A DNA stretch of 6,927 nt from JBBQKP01 sp038326995 (GCA_038326995.1 JBBQKP010000180.1:1-6927), one strand, 5' to 3'; counted from the stretch's first letter, positions 1-6,709 are shown. The notes: generated by a model not told the origin, from the letters alone. A program made the numbers and translations.

Positions 1-558
1 CGCCGCCTCGCACGCGTCATACGCCACCGCCGCCGGGTCCGCGCCGGTCTTGTGCTTGATCACGTCCACGCCGTTGCGCTCGCCCCAGATCGAAAGCTGC
101 TCCACCGCCGCCGCACGAAACGTATCGCCCGCTGCAAGAAGCACTTTTTTACCCATCTCGTTCTTTAGCAGATGACACAACTTCGCAATCGACGTCGTTT
201 TGCCCGCGCCGTTCACACCCGCCACCATGATCACCGTCGGGCCGCTTGTGGTGAACCGCAGCTCGCGCTTTTCGGGCAACTCCCATCCGCGAACCATCTC
301 CTCGCGAACGACCTGCTCCGCCTGTTCGGCGTTCTTGATCTTGCCCAGTCGCCAGCGGTCGCGAATCTCGCCGACAATTTTCTCCGCCCGCAAAACGCCC
401 ATGTCGCTCTGGATGAATTTGGCAATGAGTTCTTCAAGAAACCCATCGTCAATTTGACGCCCTGGAACAAAGAGCGTGCGGACGTCGGTGTTGAGCACCT
501 CCGCCGTCTTTTTGAGCGCCTGCTTGAGCTTGTCGAACGTTTTTGCGAAGAACGCCAT
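1..558 (-). CDS. ftsY: Signal recognition particle receptor FtsY, N-terminal part (cut by window edge)
   Basis: FtsY is the SRP-family GTPase that docks SRP-bound ribosomes at the inner membrane and hands nascent membrane proteins to the Sec translocon. The visible 186 codons hold the helical N domain (about residues 1-95) followed by the start of the G domain. The P loop is GVNGAGKTT (114-122), where most FtsY have GVNGxGKTTT. The SRP-GTPase DTFRAAAVEQL motif lies at 145-155, and the conserved GADPAAVAYDA at 172-182. The later DTAGR, TKxD and membrane-contact parts lie beyond the left edge. The ATG at 558-556 is chosen because an in-frame TGA lies a short way upstream, inside the 14-bp repeats, and the N domain starts at once after it. 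There is no long acidic A domain, so this is a short-type FtsY. The ribosome binding site is weak (CGGA close to the ATG). It follows the ATPase gene by 124 nt on the same strand. FtsY rather than Ffh is favoured by the GVNGxGKTT P loop. Confidence 0.95.
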   Translation of the reverse strand, partial: MAFFAKTFDKLKQALKKTAEVLNTDVRTLFVPGRQIDDGFLEELIAKFIQSDMGVLRAEKIVGEIRDRWRLGKIKNAEQAEQVVREEMVRGWELPEKRELRFTTSGPTVIMVAGVNGAGKTTSIAKLCHLLKNEMGKKVLLAAGDTFRAAAVEQLSIWGERNGVDVIKHKTGADPAAVAYDACEAA

Positions 559-587
559 GCGTCCGATCAGTCTTATGAATTCGCCCC

Positions 588-629
588 CGACGTCAACCGT
601 TCGACGTCAACCGTTCGACGTCAACCGTT
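588..629. repeat. Three perfect 14-bp tandem repeats between the ATPase gene and ftsY
   Basis: The unit CGACGTCAACCGTT occurs three times head to tail without mismatch (588-601, 602-615, 616-629). A diverged fourth unit may follow at 630-643, with about 8 of 14 positions shared. Each unit contains the palindrome GACGTC, and read on the minus strand each contains TTGACG, which resembles a -35 hexamer. The array begins 30 nt upstream of the ftsY start codon, and one copy supplies the in-frame stop that limits ftsY at its 5' end. It may be a simple slippage array, a set of operator sites or a local copy of a dispersed repeat. The sequence alone does not decide. Confidence 0.9.
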
Positions 630-631
630 CG

Positions 632-689
632 GCGGTAACGCAATCGGTCAGGAAGACCTCTGAGCCGTTAAACCAAAGCGGGTTACCGC
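632..689. other. 8-bp inverted repeat around the end of the ATPase gene
   Basis: GCGGTAAC (632-639) and GTTACCGC (682-689) are perfect reverse complements separated by 42 nt. The right arm overlaps the TAA stop codon of the ATPase gene. A smaller 4-bp stem (GGTC/GACC with a 5-nt loop) lies inside. On the transcript this could form a loose 3'-end structure. There is no U-tract, so it is not a convincing intrinsic terminator. Chance is possible for arms of this length. Confidence 0.3.
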
Positions 690-2149
690 TTAAAGAACGT
701 CTTGCCGCCGCGATCGAACTTGCTCAGGCGATTGTTCACGTACAGGCCTTCGAGGATGAACTCGCCCATCGCCGCCATCACGCCGTCGTCGGTGTAGTCG
801 AGCGTGAGTTCCTCTGCGAGTGACGCCGCGAGTTTCGGCAGCGGCTTGATCGCCTTCATGTTGGCGACGAACTCCTTGGCGGCCATTTCGTCGCTGCTGG
901 GGAACGTCACTTTATTTGCAAACTCTTCGATGATCATCTCATAGTCACTCATGTCCGCGACTTTGTTGAACGTCGCCTTGACGGCCTCGCCGACGAGTGA
1001 TGCAACGAGCTTATCTTCCGCAGCGTCGTCGTCGCCCAGGCTCATTTCAATCTTGCCCCGGCAACTCGCGACCAGGTGCTGCAAGTCCGACACGCGGGCC
1101 GTCACGTGCGATTCGCCCGTCAGAATGCCGCGCCGCTCTGCATTGCTGACCACCATTTCCGCGTTTGCGATGCTGGTTCGAACGGACACGCCCGACGCCT
1201 GCGACACGTGCGGGCTGGTTCGCGCCAGGCGAACGACCTGCTCCGTAATCTGCATCAGGAACGGCGGCACTGTCACCGTGACGCCCGAATCCGTCCGCAC
1301 GACAAATGCATTGTCTGCCACGATCTGCAGACCCTCTTCGATCGTCTCTGGATAGTGCGTGCGAATGACCGTGCCGATTCGATCTTTGAGGGGCGTGACG
1401 ATTCTTCCTCGATTCGTGTAATCCTCGGGGTTGGCACTGAAAACCAGGCAGACGTCGAGATCAAGTCGAACCGGATAGCCGCGAATCTGAATGTCACGTT
1501 CTTCGAGGACGTTGAACAGGCCGACCTGAATTCGCGGCGCGAGATCGGGCAATTCGTTGATGGCGAAGATGCCGCGATTGGAGCGCGGAATCAGGCCGTA
1601 ATGCATCGTGCTTTCGTCGGAAAGGAACTTTCCCTGCGCGTACTTGACCAGATCAATTTCGCCAATGAGGTCGGCGATCGTTACGTCGGGCGTCGCCAGT
1701 TTTTCGTGATATCGGTCGCTGCGATGAATCCATTCCACGCGGGCGTCGTCACCCTCTTCTGCGACGATCCGCTTGCCCGCAGTGGTCACGGGCTCCATCG
1801 GATCATCGTTGATTTCCGTGCCGACGAGGGTGGGAATCCACTCATCCAGCAGCGTGGGCAAGAGTCGCAGGATGCGTGTTTTCGCCTGGCCACGTAATCC
1901 AAGGAACAGCAGATCATGCTTTGCAAGAAGGCCGTTGACGATTTGTGGGATGACGCTTTCGCGGTATCCGCGGATGCCGGGAAACAGATCTTCGCCCGCG
2001 CGAAGTTTTTTGATCGTGTTCTGACGAAGCTCATCCTTTACGGACCTGAACACATAGCCTGAGTCGCGAAGCGGCTTCAGCGTGGCGATGTTCGGTGCTT
2101 GAGCGTGGTGGGACGAGGCTTTCTTGCTGGACGTTTTCGATTGCGACAT
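683..2149 (-). CDS. AAA+ ATPase of the magnesium chelatase subunit I / MoxR type
   Basis: This is a 488-aa cytosolic AAA+ ATPase of the helix-2-insert group that includes BchI/ChlI and MoxR. Such proteins usually work as remodelling ATPases with a von Willebrand A (VWA) domain partner. Visible motifs are the Walker A GLRGQAKT (84-91), with Ala where the usual Gly precedes Lys; the Walker B GIFAINE (193-199), with Asn where Asp is usual; and a sensor 1 SAN ending at N240. PLKDRIG (253-259) is a likely arginine-finger region, and SVRTSIAN (322-329) contains a likely sensor 2 Arg. NVLEERDIQIRGYPVRLD (213-230) matches the BchI/MoxR-type insert. Residues after about 350 are helical and acidic with no recognised domain. 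The ATG at 2149 is preferred; an in-frame GTG at 2230 would add 27 residues unlike the family. No VWA gene lies next to it: ftsY follows by 124 nt, and a debranching enzyme gene diverges upstream. The substrate is unknown. The AAA+ class is firm, the role is not. Confidence 0.88.
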   Translation of the reverse strand: MSQSKTSSKKASSHHAQAPNIATLKPLRDSGYVFRSVKDELRQNTIKKLRAGEDLFPGIRGYRESVIPQIVNGLLAKHDLLFLGLRGQAKTRILRLLPTLLDEWIPTLVGTEINDDPMEPVTTAGKRIVAEEGDDARVEWIHRSDRYHEKLATPDVTIADLIGEIDLVKYAQGKFLSDESTMHYGLIPRSNRGIFAINELPDLAPRIQVGLFNVLEERDIQIRGYPVRLDLDVCLVFSANPEDYTNRGRIVTPLKDRIGTVIRTHYPETIEEGLQIVADNAFVVRTDSGVTVTVPPFLMQITEQVVRLARTSPHVSQASGVSVRTSIANAEMVVSNAERRGILTGESHVTARVSDLQHLVASCRGKIEMSLGDDDAAEDKLVASLVGEAVKATFNKVADMSDYEMIIEEFANKVTFPSSDEMAAKEFVANMKAIKPLPKLAASLAEELTLDYTDDGVMAAMGEFILEGLYVNNRLSKFDRGGKTFFKR

Positions 2150-2355
2150 GGCCAATACTAGGACGCAAGTTGGTCGGGCGTGTTGGGGTAAATCTGTGAC
2201 TGGGGGTTTTGAAATGCGATGAAACCTCACGACTCAGTCCACACAACTGTCTAATGAGCGGACCGATCTGGAGTCACTTTGCGACATGATCGGGCAATAC
2301 CCTAGGTCAGCAGTGTTGAGCGTTTTTTATAAAGAACGCATCACCTGTTACGATA
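2150..2355. promoter_or_regulatory. Divergent intergenic region with probable promoters for both flanking genes
   Basis: This 206-nt gap lies between two divergent genes, so each needs its own promoter here. Towards the debranching enzyme gene there is an AT-rich run with TATAAA at 2328-2333, a possible -10 element about 23 nt before the start codon, but no good -35 at the right distance. On the ATPase side I find no convincing hexamer pair. No clear operator palindrome or riboswitch is visible. The assignment rests on gene layout more than on motifs. Confidence 0.4.
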
Positions 2356-4296
2356 ATGAGTAATATGTCAGGATACAGCTTCGAAACGTATGGAGAGCTT
2401 GAGCCTTGGATCGGCCGCGAGTGGCTTTTGACCAACGGCACGGGCGGGTTCGCATCGGGAACAATCGCAGGGTGCAACACGCGTCGTTACCACGGCCTGC
2501 TGGTGGCGGCAACGGTTCCGCCCGTCGGCCGGGTGATGGCGCTTTCCCGCGTCGCCGATTCCATCTCGATCGCCGACCAGGCGACCGCGATCGAACTCTC
2601 CGTCAACTATTTTGACAAGCTCGTCATCCCGCGCGGCGACCGCTATCTACGCCGCTTCTCGTTCGATGACATTCCGCGATGGGAATACGAATTCGACGGC
2701 GTGAAAGTCGTCAAAGAAGTCCTGCTCGCCTGGGGGAAATCCGTCGTCGGTATTCGCTACTCAGTCGATCCGGGCCCGCACAAAACAGTCGCGCTTCGCG
2801 TTCAGCCGTTTGTCGCATTGCGAGATTTTCACGCCACCATCAAACGCTCTCCCGAAAGAGTGTATCAACTCAGCCAGTCGGGCAGCAACATCAGCGTCGC
2901 GCTCGACAAACTTCGCCTGAACATGCGTGCCGACCAAGGCGGCTCATTCGAGTCGCGCCCCGACTGGTGGTACGGGCACACCTACCCAACCGAAACCGAA
3001 CGCGGCCAGGACGATCACGAGGACCTGTTCACGCCCGGCCATTATAAGTGGACCGTGATCGCGCCTCAGACCCTCACGCTTTGGGCGGGTCTGTCTGATT
3101 CGCCGCTGGAAGTCATGGAGTTTGAAACGGAGCGAAAGCGGCATTCGCAGGGCATGGCCGTGCCGACGATGCCGACGCCGAAACAGCAGAGACTTGCGCG
3201 GGCGGCATCGGATTTTCTTGCGAAGCGAAAGGTGCACAACAGCCCGGGCACGACGATCATGGCGGGCTTCCATTGGTTCAGTGACTGGGGCCGAGACTCT
3301 ATGATCGCGCTGCCGGGCTTGCTGCTTTCGACGCGTCGATTTCAACAGGCCGGGCAGGTGCTGAGCGTGTTCGCAGGGCACGTCAGTCAGGGCATGGTGC
3401 CGAACTATTTCGACGACTACACGAACGAGCCGAAATACAATACGGCGGATGCGAGTCTGTGGTTCATTCAGGCGGCCCACGACTATCTTCGCATCTCGCG
3501 CGACCGAGACACCTTCGAAAGTATTCTCGAGCCCGCGTGCCGAGAGATCGTCGAAGGCTATCGCGTGGGCACGCGCTACAATATCAAAATGGACGAAGCC
3601 GACGGCCTGATAACCGCCGGCGATCCGACGACGCAGCTTACGTGGATGGACGCCAAACAAGGCGACACCGTCTTCACGCCCAGGCACGGAAAAGCAGTCG
3701 AAATCAACGCACTTTGGTACAACGCACTGATGCTGCTGGGCGAAACCGATCTCGCCGCGAAGGTCAAAATCAGCTTCACGCGGGCGTTCTGGCTCAGTGC
3801 GTTTAAGGGACTTGCGGACGTTGTTCTGACGGACGGCTCGCGCGACGCATCGTGCAGACCCAATCAGATTTTCGCCGTCTCGCTTTTGCACTCGCCGTTG
3901 TCTGAAGATCAGCAGCGGGCCGTCGTGGAGGTCGTCAGAAGAGAACTGCTTACGCCCGTCGGGTTGCGAACGCTTGCTCCGTATGAGCCGGGCTATCGAG
4001 GCAAGTATTCGGGCATTCAATTCGACCGCGATCAGGCCTATCACAACGGGACGATCTGGCCGTGGCTCATCGGCCCGTTTCTCGACGCGTACCTTCGCGT
4101 AAACAACAAGTCCGCGGCATCACGCGATCAGGCACGCGCCTGGCTCACGCCGCTGGTCAAGCATCTCGAAGATGCATGCATCGGCAGCATCAGCGAATGC
4201 ATGGAAGCCGACCCGCCGCACCGGCCTGTCGCGGCGTGTGCACAGGCGTGGAGCGTCGCCGAAGTGCTTCGCCTTGCGGTGGAACTCGAACTTTAG
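2356..4296 (+). CDS. Amylo-alpha-1,6-glucosidase (glycogen debranching enzyme, bacterial/archaeal type)
   Basis: This 646-aa cytosolic enzyme would hydrolyse alpha-1,6 branch points of glycogen or limit dextrins, releasing glucose. The N-terminal beta-rich domain (about 15-260) carries the family signature LTNGTGGFASGTIAGCNTRR (25-44) followed by YHGLLV (45-50). The C-terminal (alpha/alpha)6 domain (about 275-640) carries GFHWFSDWGRDSMIALPGL (304-322), NTADASLWF (362-370), TWMDAK (429-434), GKAVEINALWYNAL (445-458), RPNQIFAVSL (501-510), YHNGTIWPWL (562-571) and AWSVAEVLRL (631-640). The acidic residues in these motifs form the expected active-site set, so the enzyme looks intact. The length fits the single-function debranching enzymes of family GH133, not the larger eukaryotic bifunctional enzyme. 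Two ATGs compete (2356 and 2365), and neither has a strong ribosome binding site. The gene stands alone on the plus strand, with no other glycogen gene in view, and ends facing the LapA-like gene. Confidence 0.93.
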   Translation: MSNMSGYSFETYGELEPWIGREWLLTNGTGGFASGTIAGCNTRRYHGLLVAATVPPVGRVMALSRVADSISIADQATAIELSVNYFDKLVIPRGDRYLRRFSFDDIPRWEYEFDGVKVVKEVLLAWGKSVVGIRYSVDPGPHKTVALRVQPFVALRDFHATIKRSPERVYQLSQSGSNISVALDKLRLNMRADQGGSFESRPDWWYGHTYPTETERGQDDHEDLFTPGHYKWTVIAPQTLTLWAGLSDSPLEVMEFETERKRHSQGMAVPTMPTPKQQRLARAASDFLAKRKVHNSPGTTIMAGFHWFSDWGRDSMIALPGLLLSTRRFQQAGQVLSVFAGHVSQGMVPNYFDDYTNEPKYNTADASLWFIQAAHDYLRISRDRDTFESILEPACREIVEGYRVGTRYNIKMDEADGLITAGDPTTQLTWMDAKQGDTVFTPRHGKAVEINALWYNALMLLGETDLAAKVKISFTRAFWLSAFKGLADVVLTDGSRDASCRPNQIFAVSLLHSPLSEDQQRAVVEVVRRELLTPVGLRTLAPYEPGYRGKYSGIQFDRDQAYHNGTIWPWLIGPFLDAYLRVNNKSAASRDQARAWLTPLVKHLEDACIGSISECMEADPPHRPVAACAQAWSVAEVLRLAVELEL

Positions 4297-4330
4297 ACGC
4301 GTGAATTGGTCGGCTTTTTCAGCTAATCCG

Positions 4331-4347
4331 CGGCACGACACGTGCCG
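4331..4347 (+). terminator. Compact hairpin after the debranching enzyme gene, possible terminator
   Basis: CGGCACG-ACA-CGTGCCG is a perfect 7-bp GC-rich stem with a 3-nt loop, 34 nt after the TAG stop. Only three T residues follow on the plus strand (4348-4350). In the other direction it lies just past the LapA-like stop codon, but no T-run follows it directly. It may serve as a weak or bidirectional terminator between convergent genes. Confidence 0.45.
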
Positions 4348-4349
4348 TT

Positions 4350-4823
4350 TCACACACGCGGCTCGGGCGCTTGATTCACGACCTCGGATACGATCATCGG
4401 GTCGCTCGTCCGGTCGCTCGTCCGGTCGCTCATCCGGTCGATCGGCGATTCGTCTTGCGAGTGCGTCTCGACAGGACGAACATACGCGGGCGTCCGCTGT
4501 CTCAGCATCCCGGCCTTTCGATGCAGCTCACTCGTATGACGGTCCTGGGTCGCCTGCATTTTTCTCGCTCGCTTCCATCGCATCGACAGATAAGTCCAGA
4601 TACTCGCACCGGCAAGGAACACTACGAGCCCGCCCGCGACGAACGAAAATAACGCCAGATAAACGATCGACGTCGTCTCCTGTTTGCCGGGCCAATACCA
4701 AACGGTCGTCTGCTGGCCGGCGTTGTTGACGAGCAGCATGATGCAGAAAACCGTGATGGCCGCGGCCAGGAGCAGCTTGATCACCGCGAGTAATTTGCGC
4801 CAGAACGACATACCCATAAGCAT
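4350..4823 (-). CDS. Small LapA-domain (DUF1049-like) inner membrane protein
   Basis: This 157-aa protein has two hydrophobic helices, at about 11-32 and 52-76. Between them is a short loop containing NNAGQQTTVWYW, the typical layout of the LapA/DUF1049 domain (two helices around a short polar stretch with hydrophobic beta-like residues). A basic patch, MRWKRARK (81-88), follows the second helix and predicts a cytoplasmic tail. The tail (about 90-157) is polar and of low complexity, with a four-residue repeat, RMSD-RTSD-RTSD (130-141). In proteobacteria LapA helps lipopolysaccharide assembly, but many distant members have no known role, so function here is open. The start lies 1 nt after the prepilin peptidase stop, behind a GGGGGG run, so it is very likely translationally coupled. 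ATGs at 4823, 4817 and 4811 are in frame, and the first two best suit the ribosome binding site. It could also be an unrelated two-helix protein. Confidence 0.75.
   Translation of the reverse strand: MLMGMSFWRKLLAVIKLLLAAAITVFCIMLLVNNAGQQTTVWYWPGKQETTSIVYLALFSFVAGGLVVFLAGASIWTYLSMRWKRARKMQATQDRHTSELHRKAGMLRQRTPAYVRPVETHSQDESPIDRMSDRTSDRTSDPMIVSEVVNQAPEPRV
4401..4436. repeat. 12-bp tandem repeat inside the LapA-like gene
   Basis: The unit GTCGCTCGTCCG is present twice exactly (4401-4412, 4413-4424) and a third time with one change (4425-4436, G to A). More diverged flanks lie at 4389-4400 and 4437-4448. The period is a multiple of three, so unit changes keep the frame and add or remove the residues RTSD in the cytoplasmic tail. 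This looks like replication slippage in a tolerant disordered tail. Confidence 0.85.
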
Positions 4824-4824
4824 A

Positions 4825-6147
4825 TCACCCCCCAGCTAACATGAGGCGCAATCCTTCCACGCCAGGCTCCATCCAGCGGAAGATGGGGCAATACAGAACG
4901 ACTGTGACAACTGCCGCGGCCGATAAATACGGACCATAAGGCAGATGCCGATTCTTCGTGGTCAAGAAAAGATAAATCGCCAGCAACAAACCCGCGGCGG
5001 GCGCGAGGAAAAAAGTAATGACCGAACCGTACGCGCCGATGACCGCACCGACGGCGAACATCAGGTGAACATCGCCCAGCCCCATCGCTTCTTTGCCGAA
5101 CACGATCGAGCCCAGAATGCGTGTGACCCAGATCAGGAGCGCACCAACGATCCCGCCGAACGTCGCGCCGATCATGCCCGCAAGAATCGGCGTGCTCGAT
5201 AGCGTTGAGGCTAAATCACCCACCGCCGGCAATCGCATCCACAGCACGCCCGCGATCGCGGCCAACACCATCGGCAGCGCGAGAAACACCGCTTCCTTCA
5301 ACATCTCGGCCGTGATCTGTCCGCGTGTATGCGTCGGCGATTCAATGTTCATTGAAGGCTCTCCCGCCGCGAACGACCGAGGAATAATGCCCCATTGCAA
5401 AAGCGTCAACGAAATAATCCAGCCGATTAAGAACGCGACAGTCATGATCGCGACCAACGGAACAGGCGCGAGACTGCCCGCAATATCAACACGGGAAATT
5501 TCAGCTCCGGGCACGCTGATGAATCCGTGCGACACCACGCCGACCAAACCGATAAACCATGGAATCGAAAGCGGAATCATGAATGTCTTCGCATCCACCA
5601 GACTCGCGGCGATCAGCCCCGCGGTCATCATCAGATAGAGCGCAAGCAGCGGCCAATCGCGTGCGATCTGCAATCCGCCCGGCACGATGACCGCCTGGCC
5701 GAAACGATTGACCTCGCTGATTCCCGGCGTGCACGGACCCATGCCGAAATGAAACAGCAGCGCATAAAGCACGGCGAACGTCACGCCGACCGCCGCCTCG
5801 ACGATGGGATAACGCGCTGAAATCGGCGTCTTGCAATACCGGCACTTTCCCGACAAAAGTATCCAGCCCAGCACGGGAATGTTGTCTCGCGCGGCGAGCC
5901 TGGTGTTGCAATTCGGGCACGTGCTGGGCGGATACATCAGCGCGCGAAGATCGAGAAAAATGTCGCGTATCACCGCGCGGAGTGAGTAGTCTGGAACGTT
6001 CGTATTTGCGATCGCTGCGTCGCCGATCTCCGCACCATCGGCTGCGATTTGCGGCGAAAGTCGAAACACCACGACGTTCAGAAAGCTGCCGACGCAGGCA
6101 CCCAGAACGAACAAAAACGCGATGATGAGAATTTCCTGTGCGGGCAT
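4825..6147 (-). CDS. Prepilin peptidase (type IV leader peptidase, aspartyl family A24), enlarged
   Basis: This 440-aa inner membrane enzyme would cut the leader from type IV pilin or type II secretion pseudopilin precursors and methylate the new N-terminus. The N-terminal helix contains GACVGSFLNVVVFRLS (16-31), a hallmark of the family. Two CxxC pairs (C77/C80 in CPNC and C102/C105 in CRYC) form the usual zinc site. The two catalytic aspartates are D185 in LVDAKTFMIP and D359 in GLGDVHL, where GxGDxK is more usual. A late LPYGPYLSAAA (402-412) matches the conserved PFGP-like segment. At least seven hydrophobic stretches are visible. The protein is longer than typical (about 250-290 aa), with inserts at about 32-75 and between the aspartates. 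The ATG at 6147 is chosen because it opens directly on the first membrane helix; an upstream in-frame start at 6246 would lie inside aroK and add an unrelated peptide. It starts 13 nt after the shikimate kinase stop. No pilin gene is in view. Confidence 0.93.
   Translation of the reverse strand: MPAQEILIIAFLFVLGACVGSFLNVVVFRLSPQIAADGAEIGDAAIANTNVPDYSLRAVIRDIFLDLRALMYPPSTCPNCNTRLAARDNIPVLGWILLSGKCRYCKTPISARYPIVEAAVGVTFAVLYALLFHFGMGPCTPGISEVNRFGQAVIVPGGLQIARDWPLLALYLMMTAGLIAASLVDAKTFMIPLSIPWFIGLVGVVSHGFISVPGAEISRVDIAGSLAPVPLVAIMTVAFLIGWIISLTLLQWGIIPRSFAAGEPSMNIESPTHTRGQITAEMLKEAVFLALPMVLAAIAGVLWMRLPAVGDLASTLSSTPILAGMIGATFGGIVGALLIWVTRILGSIVFGKEAMGLGDVHLMFAVGAVIGAYGSVITFFLAPAAGLLLAIYLFLTTKNRHLPYGPYLSAAAVVTVVLYCPIFRWMEPGVEGLRLMLAGG
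4828..4833 (-). promoter_or_regulatory. Strong ribosome binding site of the LapA-like gene
   Basis: Read on the minus strand, GGGGGG lies just before the TGA of the prepilin peptidase gene. It ends 4 nt before the first ATG (4823) and 10 nt before the second (4817). It sits within the end of the upstream reading frame, where the last codons are glycines, so ribosomes finishing the peptidase could restart here. It is one of the few clear ribosome binding sites in the window. Confidence 0.6.
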
Positions 6148-6160
6148 ATTGGTTCTGTTT

Positions 6161-6700
6161 TCATCGGACGGCCGCGAGCACACGCTCCACCACGCTTGAC
6201 GTGTCGAGAGTCGACACATCGACCACAATATCGGCGAGCGCGACATAATGCGGCTCGCGCTGACCGAGCAACACGCTGACCTCTTCGATACCGGAAACGC
6301 CTGTCAATGCAGGCCGATTCATCGCACTCGACGCGTCGCCAGCAACCCGCCTGTGCAGTTCGGCAACGTCGCATTTCAGATAGACGCACGTGTGCTTCGC
6401 TCGCTTCATCCACTGTCGATTCACTTGCCTGACCACCACGCCGCCGCCCGTTGCGATGATCAGAGACCTGCTCGACGCGGCACGAAGTGCGTCCCTGAGC
6501 ACCCGACTTTCGAGCCTGCGAAACCACGGCTGGCCGTAGCGTTTGAAAATCTCGGCAATCGACAGCCCCGCGCGCTCGATGAGAATTTCGTCCAGATCGA
6601 TAAATCCCCGGCCCGTCGCCCGAGCAAGCGATCGGCCGACGGTGGTTTTTCCGCTGCCCCGCGCGCCCAGAAGAATGATGCTTCCCTGCCTGTTCACCAC
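6161..6700 (-). CDS. aroK: Shikimate kinase
   Basis: This cytosolic kinase phosphorylates shikimate at the 3-hydroxyl with ATP, step five of the shikimate pathway to chorismate and the aromatic amino acids. Numbering from the GTG at 6700 (179 aa), the Walker A is GARGSGKTT (12-20). The shikimate-binding DLD lies at 35-37 and a conserved Arg in WFRRLES (59-65). The GGG motif, ATGGGVV, is at 88-94. The lid segment contains NRPALTG (127-133), and the late conserved Arg is in REPHYVALADIVVD (147-160). All key residues are present and the length is normal for the family. The start is a GTG. A GGAG at 6709-6706 overlaps the most upstream GTG (6706) but sits 5 nt before the GTG at 6700, so the latter is preferred; GTG at 6697 also fits. 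An in-frame TAA blocks longer forms. It lies between the ion channel gene (about 57 nt upstream) and the prepilin peptidase gene (13 nt downstream), a probable operon. Confidence 0.94.
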   Translation of the reverse strand: MVNRQGSIILLGARGSGKTTVGRSLARATGRGFIDLDEILIERAGLSIAEIFKRYGQPWFRRLESRVLRDALRAASSRSLIIATGGGVVVRQVNRQWMKRAKHTCVYLKCDVAELHRRVAGDASSAMNRPALTGVSGIEEVSVLLGQREPHYVALADIVVDVSTLDTSSVVERVLAAVR

Positions 6701-6705
6701 TTGCA

Positions 6706-6709
6706 CTCC
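6706..6709 (-). promoter_or_regulatory. Ribosome binding site that decides the shikimate kinase start
   Basis: GGAG on the minus strand, preceded by C, is the only clear purine-rich site ahead of aroK. Its spacing is 5 nt to the GTG at 6700 and 8 nt to the GTG at 6697. It overlaps the first G of the GTG at 6706, which makes that start unlikely. Confidence 0.55.

Noticed and set aside
588..629. Possible CRISPR array or attachment site at the 14-bp repeats
   Set aside because: Units abut directly with no spacers and are too short for CRISPR repeats. No cas gene, integrase or tRNA is nearby.
172..663. Open frames on the plus strand running from the ftsY region into the tandem repeats
   Set aside because: They are antisense to the FtsY N and G domains, which carry clear SRP-GTPase motifs, and end in repeat-encoded low-complexity peptide.
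1076..1897. Open frame of 273 codons on the plus strand inside the AAA+ ATPase gene
   Set aside because: It is antisense to conserved Walker and sensor motifs, has no recognisable motif of its own and lacks a plausible promoter or ribosome binding site.
2150..2230. In-frame N-terminal extension of the AAA+ ATPase from a GTG at 2230
   Set aside because: It adds 27 residues with no resemblance to the family, uses a rarer start codon with no clear ribosome binding site, and would take up the divergent promoter region. The ATG at 2149 is simpler.
2944..4044. Long open frame (366 codons) on the minus strand inside the debranching enzyme gene
   Set aside because: Its translation is Arg-rich and low in domain signal, as expected for antisense of a GC-rich gene, and the plus-strand protein carries all the GH133-type motifs over the same span.
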